Assembly: GCA_036571765.1 (NCBI GenBank)
Contig: BROE01000007.1
Span: 1,785,158-1,849,157 of the forward strand
DNA from: Plecoglossus altivelis
Taxonomy: Eukaryota > Chordata > Actinopteri > Osmeriformes > Plecoglossidae
Direction of reading: 5' to 3'
DNA: 64,000 bases
Of the stretch, positions 13,011 to 23,327 are shown piece by piece (the stretch's first letter is position 1; the number at the start of each line of letters is the position of its first letter). Below the pieces are notes generated by a model. That model made no database searches and was not told where the DNA came from. It saw only the letters and a list, made by a program, of their open reading frames with translations. The translations under genes were made by a program, and so were the position numbers.

Positions 13011-16000
13011 GAGATAAATTTGATTTGTAACCAATTTTAAATATTTTATTAGAAAGTATTTTTAGTAAACACTATATAAATAATTAAGCATAGATGAATG
13101 GCCGGGAATAATTTTTTGTCCGTTTTGAATTTAATCGACAATGCACTACAATATGCTCATAGTGGAGGAGAGCTGAAACAGTCTAAATCTACTAAATGTA
13201 CATGTATAACCGAATGATCGGGGGTTTCATTCATTGCTGTGACTAATTTACCTGTGATTGGTGCCACCTGATTGGTTTCCAATGTTTTCCGACCAATAGG
13301 ACAGGTACTGTGGTCTCATAGTGTTTTGGCTTGGTCATAGGCTTCTGTTGCACAGTTGATCCCAAATATTCAGCTGTAAAAAAGAGTAATTATATTTTAG
13401 AATCAGTGAACTGTTAAACAAGTCTTCACATTGAAAAAAAACTATTATTTCTTGCATATATTTAACATAATATACATAATAGTTAACCATTATTCCCATT
13501 GTGCACCCTTGATTATAGCTGCATGCAAGGTCATGCAGTATTACGAATAACAATAATATAAGCAGTAGCTGAGTAATAGAACATGTAATGACTGTTACTG
13601 GAAATGACAGCATTTCCTGTGGAGGAACATGCTAAATAACATAAATCACTTGTTGAATATCCTCAACTAACAATCACCGGCTAACTTTCTAGCCCAAATA
13701 TAATTTGTTCTTGATCCATTGTTCTCATCCCCCAATGCCGCTGGTTCACTGGAGTTTACCCCAGCTGGAAAGAACCACTGGATACACCAGTAATCTATGC
13801 CTTCAGACATCAAGGGATGGGAAGTGAAATGCCTGTCTCCGTGGAAACCATAACCATCCCTTAGGCTCAAACTGGTGGAGCTGATTTGCATATTTCCTCC
13901 AAAGAAGACAGTGAAGTGTGAGCTGCTTGTGTTGGGGTGATAACAATAGGGCGTCCAGGATGGGCATAGGAGGATTCCACTTCTGCTTGTTGAGGCCTTG
14001 TTCTGCCCAGTGCAACTTCACTCATTCCCATGTTATTATTTACTGGCTGGATTGTTGAAAGGTATCAAACCATCTGTAGACCTGAGGAGGTCTGGTCAAT
14101 TATGGACCCCTGAAATCCAATACTGAATGTTCAAGCCTATAGCCTGAGGGGGAAGTGACAGATAGCTGGCTGCTGTCCTGAGTGCTCTGCCACTTAAGGA
14201 CCATGACAGAACTCTTTATCTAAAAGTCGATCACTGACTCACACGCGCAGTCTTCAAACCCAATTTTGGAATGTTGAAGGACCGTGCAGCTACAGAGCTC
14301 TCAGCAATCAGTATGAGGGACTTTCAGACTACAACAACTGAGGGGTTACTGGGACCATTTGTCTCAGTGCAAACATTCTAAATCAAATGTTTGTTTGCTT
14401 TCCTTACAAAATCCCTCCTACGACCACAGCCAAACAGCTGGGTGGTTTGTTTGTCCGACTGATTTGTAAGTGAGCTTTAAACAGTTTGTGTGTGTGGGCT
14501 TGGAGGAAGTGTTATGCTTCTAGCTTGTCCCTGTCACTGACCTGTACTGTATTATACTATACATAACCAATGAACAGTATTTCTCCTAAACTAACTCACT
14601 CTGATAGGCTTATTTCTGGCTTCTAGCCTCAAGATCCACCACTATCTCTGTCCCCCACGACTCATGGGAAAACTGCTGAGTCGGTCTTCCTGACTAAGCC
14701 CAGCTCTCCTATGCACTGCGTTTCCCTTTCAGCTGTGCTGTCTGACCCTCTTGTTCTGCCTCCACTGGTGCTCATCAGAAAAGGCCCCTGGCACAGTGTC
14801 CGGGGCATGGGGGTGAGTTGTGAGCACGCAGCCCCCCTCCCCCCCTCCCTCAAGGGGCCTGATGAAAACCAACCAGGGACAGGGGGAGTACATGGCACCA
14901 CTGACACACAGCAAGGAGACAAATACTGAGCATATACACAATGCTCCTCCTACTTTAACCATAGACCCCTTATAAGAGACTTGGGGGGTGGAGGGATGGG
15001 GGGGTCTGAATTCTGTGTGAGTTCTCCCCACTCCCACACCACCTCTTTCAGAATCACAGGCATGCAATAACGAGGACTGGGCAGCCCAGGCAAGAGCTGC
15101 CGTGTGGCCAACAGAATAGAGGTGGGCAGGACAGAGGTCACAGATGGAACGGTCATCACCTTCTCTTGTGTGGTCTCTCGAAATCCCCTTCGAAGATGAG
15201 ATTCACAGATTCATGGATTTGGGCACCCAATATCTGTGCCCAATTCTGAAACATTTTGTTTGTTGCTAATAAAGCTTTCTTGCTTGCTGGAAACACGAAT
15301 GTATCCAAACAAAGTCAACCAAGCAGTGAATTGAACTGGTTTGTGGAACTTCATTTCTATGTGCCAGTGATTTGTGTTTGTCAAAGTTGGACAGGAAAGG
15401 AACTTTTCAAATGAGGTTTCTAGCAGCAGTAAGGAAGCAGTATAACTGACTGCAGTGCCGGTGTGGCTTATTTATTCATTTAATAAGGACTAGTGTAAAC
15501 AGAAGTCTCAATAAAACATCCTAAGCTTATGATCAGCTCCCTCTGCACTCCAAAATGCACAAGGGACACTTGTACAATTTATATACCCTCAATCAAGTTA
15601 ATACATAGTATGGAAGGAGGTTGAGAGAGTCTGTTTGAGTGCGTGTGTGTGCACAATTTATGCATCAATACCTGGATTATTAGTGTGAGCATGCCCAAAC
15701 ATGCAAGCCTAATAAAATACCGTATTTTATACAGGAGTAAACTATCTCTGTCCTCAGTATGCAAAGAAACACCATATTTATATTTGTCTGAAGGGCTTCA
15801 ACTGTTCAGGACTTAGGACATGAGGTATCAGAGAGCTGTCGTAAGTCTTTAGTTACTGGTGTCTCCGCAACGCATCCCACAGTTCACTCCTCCTCACAAG
15901 CAGTCGCTGTGAGACAAAGCAACACTGTAAGGTTTACTTAACCCCAGAACCTGCTTTCCACAACTTACAACATTTCACTGCCTGACAGGCAACTCTGAAA

Positions 16001-16395
16001 TAACGAATTCATAACATTCTTTGCTTTTTCAGTGCGAATGGAAATACAAAATTGTTGCTCCTTTCATCCCCATTTGATGAGACCTAACGCCACATGAATG
16101 TAGGGGGAGAAAAGGGTGCACTATGGGACAGGACACGCTTGGAAGCCTGACCCCTGAACTTACACACACACACACCCCACTCCAGGTGAAGGTGCCTCAC
16201 ACCTGCAATGCTTGACTGGCACCAGAAGATCACTCTCAGACTTATTCAGACTCTCTCCATTTCCAAAGCCCCTTTTCATGCAATTTTCCATTCAGGGAAA
16301 AAAGCCTTTGGTTAAAGAATGAAGAATAACGCCTTTGGCGTGGGGAAAGAAAAAATAATCTTTCAAGACGGTGTGAAAACAAGTGTGCGTGTGTG

Positions 16396-16396
16396 T

Positions 16397-16440
<44 letters not shown>

Positions 16441-16467
16441 AAGAGAGAGAAAGAGAGAGAAAGAGAG
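16396..16467. repeat. (GA)n / (GAAAGA)n microsatellite
   Basis: A run of GA dinucleotides with regular AAAGAGAG interruptions. Open frames across it on both strands are repeat artefacts. Confidence 0.95.
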
Positions 16468-17465
16468 AGCAGTCCAACTGTGGGATGGGATTACAGTGCT
16501 GTTGGACAGAAGGAGAATACAAGTGTAAAGTTCATGAATAGATCTTGGACAAGAACAGTGTTTTGAAATGAAGACATGCATGATTATGGAAACTTTAAAA
16601 CCATTGTTGTCTAGAAAAATCTTTTGTATGCAATAGGAAGCGCCCATTTCCTCAATAGAAAGTGTTTGATGCACAATGTAATCAAATAGAAAAATAAATC
16701 GCAGCTAATCATGTAGAACAGACACGATTTTTCATCCAGGAGAGAGGGGAAGTGGGGGGGGGGACTTCAGTCAAAACCATGATTAAATCCTTGTGATCCA
16801 GTAAAATCTGGATTAGTGTTCCCAACAGCAACAATATCCAACTATTTAATGAGACAGATCTGGTTAGAGCTCTGGCGGGGCTTATCCTGGCCAATCTTCT
16901 AACGTTGGCTGGTGGTGGGCATGCACATCACGAAACCCATTTGTACTCCAGCAGAGTGGTAAAATGCTAATTCTAGAGAAATCCTATTTGGGAGTAGAAT
17001 GACAATCCATTTTAGGCACCAAATGGCTGAATAATGTGGTGAAAATAGCTAATAACTGGCCAAACTGGAGAAATAAAATGCTCTGCTTCTCCAGTTTCCA
17101 AGAGGGCTTTGGCACTTGGGTCAAGGGTTGGCAGTAATTACACAGAGAAGGTGAAAAGTGTCTGTTAATTCTGGCCTCCCTCCAAGGTAAATACATCAGC
17201 CAGTTTGGGGACACTGTGTCAACAGCTTGGTGGTTGGCCCTGAAAACGGTCAGACTGTAGTGAAATCATGGTAACCACACACAACCCACAGTGGCAATGC
17301 ACTCTGGCAGTGTCAAAAGTAGCAGTGAATTGTTCACAGTGGTGGTTTATTATTAGTAGATTTATAAGAGGGTTCGCAGAGGGACAGATTTGGGGGTCCG
17401 AATGACAAGCTCACATGCAAGCATAGATCAGAGTGCAATGCTCCCTCTACTGGTCAATAGACATT

Positions 17466-17712
17466 AGTATATATAGATATCTATATATATCTATATATAT
17501 ATAGATATATATAGATATCGATATATATCTATATATATCTATATATCGATATATATCTATATATATCTATATATCGATATCGATATCTATATCGATATCG
17601 ATATATAGATATCGATATCGATATACATAGATATCGATATCGATATCGATATCTATATCGATATAGATATAGATATATATGTGTATATATATCTATATAT
17701 CTACACATATAT
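17466..17712. repeat. Palindromic ATATCGATATCTATATAG tandem repeat
   Basis: About 245 bp made almost only of ATATAT, ATATCG and ATATCT blocks. Units such as ATCGAT and GATATC are self-complementary, so many parts of the tract can fold back on themselves. The open frame on the minus strand (Tyr-Arg repeats) is a product of the repeat. It lies in presumed adam12 intronic DNA. Confidence 0.95.
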
Positions 17713-20100
17713 ATCTTCAAACATTCACACCACACCACCCCCCAACTCTATTGAATTAATTTACTGTAACACAGCATGTCGGCAGAATAATTGGGTACGG
17801 AAAATGCAAAAGTCCAGCCACCTTCATTTCCGTTGACTCTGTAGGGGTCATGACTGATTCCGAGAGGTGAGGCCTTAGAGAGCATCGCCCGTGATGGGTT
17901 ACCTTTCCATTCGCCCATTCCCCTCTCTGGTTGCCTGGTGCCTTGCCTGCTGCCTGGCACGATGCCAAGGTAGCTCGCCGCAAAAGGTCAGCATCGGTGA
18001 GCTTCTGGAAGAACCACTTGTGGGAAAGCTTGGCTAATCTGGCCCTGATGATGGATTTTATGTACAGGCCTCTATGACGTCCGTCCATCATGGAAGCACA
18101 TGTCTGGCACGCACTCAAAGTGAAAAAACGCTGGCTTTACTAGAAAGTATAGGTAGAGAAGTGCACCATCGTACACCTCATATTTTTATGTACAGTACAT
18201 CTGTCGTATGTTTGGTGATTGTGGTGACCACGTCACCACTTCGGTCTTAGTGATGTTAAGAACGAAGTGGTTGATATTTGGTGTATTGTCACAATATCTT
18301 TTTCACCAGTCTCTACTGGTCAAGGCAGTTCTCTGCAAATTTCAAATTCATTCCAAAGTGTGCGAACACGAAATGTATATCTGAAATCCTGGAAGACACA
18401 AGACCTCCACCTAGTTCTGCTGTCACCTGTATCCTGCCTGCCTCTCTCCTCTCAGTCTTCCGCCAAAGCTCCTCCCAGGTTTAAATGCTCTTCTGGAAAA
18501 TAGGAAGCAGAACTGCTTCCGATGTGCACTTCCCCTACCGTGGCATTGATCTGGGGGGTCAATTCCATCCAAGAGATCCAGACCCAAAGCATCACACACC
18601 ACAGCATGCAATGAACGGAATTCAGTTGAGAAACTTTCCCCTTGGTAGGTGAATTACGCCAATCAGACTGGAACAGTTTTTGTTTCCTAGGATTACTTAA
18701 TGATCCACATTGCCTTGCTATTGAGAAATCCTGATTTACACTTCCTTACGGACTGCTTAGTCAGGGTGGGGTGTGTGTTTCGGTGAGGGAAGGGGGGGGG
18801 GCACTAGTTCTGTCAGAAGCAGCCTCTAAGGAGCTTGTTCTGGCTCTCTAGAAAGCAGGCAAAAGGTAATAGTAACCCCATAACAAGCTGTACTTTCTCT
18901 CTCCTGTGTGTGTGTGTCTCTCTCTTGCACATCAAGAATATGCTTAAGGCTTGCCATGTTGTAGAGGTTGAGGTAATCCAGATCTGGACTGACACTGACC
19001 AAAGATAAAGTTGAGACAAGACTTGAAGTGCAGACTGGGTTCAGCCTCGTCTGAACCGACTGAGATGAGAAGGCCCCGAAAGGGAGATCTGTGTTGAACT
19101 GACCTCTGACTTGTCTGGATTTGAGTGTGATGAGCAAAACCAGAGAAAGCATTAGGTTTCAGATAGCCTGTTAAAATAGGAAGGGGGTTTGGGTCAAATA
19201 AGTCCAAGGCAGTTCCAGAGAACTTAGTGCAACCCATGTAAGGGGGGGTCAGTCAGCACAACTGCTGGCCAGCTATTCTGTTCCGCACAGTATTAATATC
19301 CTAATGCGGAGCAGCAACTGTCTGCTGAGATGATCCATCCTCATCTCAAATATCAGTCTGGCCTTGGTCTCACGTATCAATCTGCAGTCTAAAACAGGCT
19401 GTGAATGTCACTATTAACTTGACAGAAAACTTAATGGGGGTAAAGTCACCAGCAAAGCAACAAACACGCTGGGATGATACAGTTATTGTAGAAATACTAC
19501 AGACCCAAAATAATTTATTTCTCCAGCTCGCATTTGTTTCAGGCAGCAGGAACCGGATGGTTTCTCCTGAGGGCTCCAGGCGGAAAATGTCTAGCTGAAA
19601 CAGCGCAGCTGGCTTGCAGATCCAGCCTCAAACTAAGTGTGTCAGCCATCAGAGGAAATCACTCACAACAAGTTATCTCAGCTAGGACAGAAACATGAAT
19701 AAAAATACATTAAAGCTTGGTGAGGAACGTGCATTAAAAATGCATGCAAACATGGCTTTGGGCTTCAAAATCCGGTGTAGCACCTTGGAATGTCTGACAG
19801 CCTTCAGTGGTGGAAATAGAGGTATTGTCTGCAAGTCATAAAAGGGAGCACTAATGATTTCCACTCAATTTCCTTTTTATGTGTAGTCAAGACATCGAGC
19901 TGTGTTCGCAGCGCTACATCATATGGTTTTAATTTAGCGTCGTATGGGTGTTTATAAGCACCTGTTCACACCAGGTTTTCCCAGGGGCATTTCTCTCAAT
20001 CATTCACTAATGACCCCCAACCTAGGTAACTACTTCCCATCTCTGCGAAGTCCAGTCTCTTACAATGGCCTTGATGATTATGATTTCATTCCACAGCGGT

Positions 20101-20116
20101 GGGGGGGGGGGGGGGG
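20101..20116. repeat. Homopolymer G16 run
   Basis: Sixteen consecutive G on the plus strand. It could form a G-quadruplex and its length is likely to be error-prone in sequencing. Confidence 0.9.
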
Positions 20117-20705
20117 AGAGATGAATAGGTGAGGTATCATTACCGCTTAAGTTCTTTTTATGTCTGAGGTCAATTTGTTTGAGCCTTGACACATTCTATG
20201 GAATCCTGTGTCAGACATGACTGTGGTGGCGGAGTGTTGAAGGAGAAATAGAGATTAAGTCATTTTCAAAGCACTCCTTTGTTTTGTTCACTTAAAGTAC
20301 TTCATGTTGATGGGTGTGCACCACCTCTAAGAGAGACAATCATGTCTTGGAGACTCATTTTAAAGTCATCTTGCGATAAACGCTTGGAACCTACTGCAGC
20401 CTACAGAGCTAACTCTAATCACGCCAAGATATGGGATAATAAATGTATGAGGAGATGAACTACAAAATAGTAAGATGTTAAAGACAGTATTTTTCAAATA
20501 AACTACAATTGAAACAATAATTTTTTAATGCATTGAACAATGAAATCTGGATCATATTCCAGCACCTAACAACAACCATGATATTTCATGTGTCAGAGAA
20601 TGCATGTAAATCAGGCAACATAGATTAATTTCCTTGATAGGTCAAACAATTAAGGGACACGTTGTTTATTTTCTAAACAAATTAATTATGTGTTTTAACG
20701 CTTAC

Positions 20706-20811
20706 CTTCAGTGGACTTGGAGCGAATAACGTCACCGGCGCAGTCTTCGATTGATAAAACGTGAAGTGCTGTCAAAAACGCAAACTTCAAACTCCAGCAC
20801 CGGTTGTTCAT
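20706..20811 (-). CDS. adam12: Signal-peptide exon of an ADAM-type gene, probable adam12 exon 1
   Basis: A minus-strand coding exon of 106 bp (35 codons plus one base) runs from ATG at 20809-20811 to a donor GTAAGC at 20700-20705. The product starts MNNRCWSLK, has a hydrophobic core FAFLTALHVLSI and a probable cleavage region near Asp-Cys-Ala-Gly, so it looks like a secretory signal peptide. The ATG has A at -3 and is the first ATG in the frame. A GC-box-bearing segment lies upstream at about 21188-21205. The phase-1 end fits a gene whose next exons lie to the left, where the ADAM prodomain exon (10547-10620) is found in the same orientation. Signal peptides diverge quickly, so the adam12 label depends on this pairing and on the neighbouring C10orf90 and dock1. 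Confidence 0.5.
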
Positions 20812-21260
20812 GTTGCCCGGCGAGGGATGGACAGACGATCCAAATGTGTCACGGCAGCACAACCATAATATAGTTACAGATGAACAGCTGATGTGCAAGA
20901 TCCAAATGACTTCCTGAAATATGAGCGTGTAGGACCGTTGAAATCCTCAGAGCATGCTACTCTTTTCCAACTCTACTTATGGACTTCCCATTCAATTACA
21001 AAAAGAGCGACGATTCAATTGTAAAAATGCAAAAAATGGGCGAACTATGAGAAAAAAGAAACACACTATAGAAAGTGTAGTCGTCAATGACTATACATCG
21101 ATTTGATAGCAATTACGGATGAAAATAAATATTATTTTCTGCTAGTGTGTGACCATGTGCGTCGGTGAAGCATTCCTCAAGGTCCTAACGCCGCCCCACA
21201 CCTTCCAATGCCTGCTTCGCTGCAGCAAGAGAAGCTGCCCACATAGTACAGCAAATAGGA
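20812..21260 (-). promoter_or_regulatory. Candidate adam12 promoter / 5' UTR
   Basis: The DNA upstream of the signal-peptide ATG has a raised CpG content (for example 20700-20830 and 21155-21230). On the minus strand it carries a GC-box-like GGTGTGGGGCGGCG (about 21188-21205). No clear TATA box or transcription start can be read from the sequence, so the boundaries are nominal. Confidence 0.35.
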
Positions 21261-23288
21261 TTTGAATAATGCATGGATGCCATAACCTCACTTCCAGTAG
21301 GAGTGATTACAGAGACCATCTTACTCAGTTACAATATTAGGAATTTGAAAACAATCACTCAAGTGTTTGGTGTAGCATTATTTTGGAACAAATGTTTACA
21401 TCAGCCCAATGATGTGACATACATTTGCTAAGAACAAGGACTATACCCTATTCAATTATTATAATTACTGTTCTATTTCCATCAAAAGTTTTTGTACTCG
21501 AACCTAAATCTGTGGCATATTGTCCAGTTTATTACTAAATCATTGGAGCATATATCCACGCAAACCAGTCGATGGTTTGTGGTCATAATGGGTATGGCTT
21601 GTTCAGACAGTATGGCTTTCCTGGGTGAATATCGACAATGCGCAATGCACCAAATGGCTAACTCTTTCGGAAGGGAACACAGGCTCGATCCTGCTGGAGA
21701 GAATCAAAGTAGAACAAAGAGTTTCCAGTCTCCCAACAGAAGGATGTTCACATGTCTAACGCCACACTCTGAGTTTGAAACTGGTAGCACAGTGGGCCAA
21801 AGGGTGGAGAAGAAGCAGAATGTGTCCGTTCTGACTCCCTCATATCCCCAAGCTCATCAACGTCAGCATTAAAGATGAATAAGGCACAGTCTTTGGTATC
21901 ACGTGTGCTGACAGCCTTTCTGTGTTGCGATAGGGGATGCGATTGAAATGGTGAACTTTTGCTCTTTGAAGCCAGTATCATACCACTATCAGTCTGTCCA
22001 CGTTACACCGTAGTTCCCCTTTATGACCTTTCACCTCAGGTACAAAGTGGGTTAATGAGTTTACTCCCTGAGTCTATAAACCCAAGCATGTGACTCACTG
22101 GAGACTAGCACACGGAATACAAACTTTTTTGAAAATGCATTAACGTTTGAACATATTGCAGTGTCCAGTCCAATGTTCGGTCACTGCTCAAATTCCTTTC
22201 CAGTTAAATGAAATATATACATAATGCTGGCAACATCTTGAACAGCAATTTATTATACCCTAGTATTGACGAAACAAAAGGATAAAAACAAGAAATGGTA
22301 TATTCATTTCTACTGAGCCAACATGCTCCAAACTGATGGCCTAGATAGCAGACACCTGCTCAGAGATTTATTGAAAATATTAAATATTTAAGACTTATTA
22401 AAGCATTCAGGAAACACATTTTTTTGTGTATTGGCTTGTGTAACCTAGAATCATTTGAATAAATAAAACAACAAAAATCACCAATCTTAGATTTAGCTCA
22501 TAATGGATACTCTCTCTAAACATAGGTAATCAGGCACACACACACATGCTCACACAAGCACGTAAGGAAAAAACATCCTTTCATCTCTTTGTAGATGACA
22601 TAATCCAGTTTTATGGATTAAAGAATATCTTTTTTTAAATTCGTAACAATGTGAGAGCTGGCAAAATTAATAAAAGCAGTAAAAACAGATACATTTCCAT
22701 TTGGAATCTGACAGCAACATATTCAAATCTATTGTTGATAGCTTGTCCAATTAGCAGAGACTGAAATGATCAGGAAAGAAATATTCTTTCTAACCAGTAC
22801 TGATCATTAGCATTGACGTCCCTATGAGTTGTCCAACGCCTCCTACGCCTTAATAGATGGTACAGGAGGGATGTGGAATTCATGTTTATCAGCTGCAAAA
22901 TGGTTTTCAGTTGAGTGGTGAGGAATTGTTGTGACAGAAACAATCAGTTAGGAAATATACAGACAGTAATGATGTTTGTGGTTTGTCCAGAGCATAGTTT
23001 CACTACTTTTGACTAAATCTGTCAGAGCTCAATTAAGAACAGCAGAAAGACAGTTTACTGGTTGTCGTTACATGATATACATTTGTCTGGCGAACTATTT
23101 TGCATTACAACCAACCAAAACTGGACTAAATATAGAGATAAACGTTTGTAGTGTTGAATACGGTCATCAGGCTAATCTTAGTTTAGCTCTTGATCAGTGG
23201 TCTGAGTTCATTTCAGAGTGAGCTGATGGAGTGAAGCAAGCAGCTTAGTGTATGTATGATATTGTAGGAAGTTCTTGCCCAACGTTAC
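21261..23288. other. Intergenic DNA and C10orf90 3' region
   Basis: AT-rich DNA between the adam12 promoter side and the stop codon of C10orf90. Open frames such as 21492-21872 (+) and 21748-21981 (-) have no recognisable product or splice signals. The left part of the C10orf90 3' UTR must lie here. Confidence 0.5.
22249..22372 (-). terminator. Candidate poly(A) signals for C10orf90
   Basis: Two AATAAA hexamers occur on the minus strand at 22367-22372 and 22249-22254, about 0.9-1.0 kb beyond the stop codon at 23289. I saw no closer AATAAA. Transcript data would decide which, if either, is used. Confidence 0.25.
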
Positions 23289-23327
23289 TCAGTCATTGCT
23301 TCTTTGAAGAATCTGATCCAGGAGTTT
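23289..23327 (-). CDS. C10orf90: C10orf90 last coding exon (end of ALMS motif)
   Basis: Acceptor CTCTCTGCAG is followed by KLLDQILQRSND and TGA (stop at 23289-23291). The phase-0 start fits the phase-0 end of the previous exon (FKK). The LLDQILQR ending is typical of ALMS motifs. Confidence 0.88.
   Translation of the reverse strand, partial: KLLDQILQRSND

Larger units (their letters stand above)
10621..20705. other. Presumed adam12 introns 1-2
   Basis: About 10 kb between the two ADAM exons. One small exon with phase 1 in and phase 0 out should lie here, but I could not identify it by eye. The interval holds a decayed plus-strand Tc1 element (about 11980-13010), a GA microsatellite (16396-16467), the ATATCG palindromic tract (about 17466-17712) and a G16 run (20101-20116). 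Other open frames, for example 17756-18118 on the minus strand, have no matched splice sites or family resemblance. Confidence 0.45.

Noticed and set aside
17529..17738. Tyr-Arg repeat open frame
   Set aside because: It is a direct translation of the ATATCG tandem repeat.
21492..21872. 126-codon plus-strand open frame near the adam12 promoter
   Set aside because: No recognisable motif, weak composition and no splice or promoter context.
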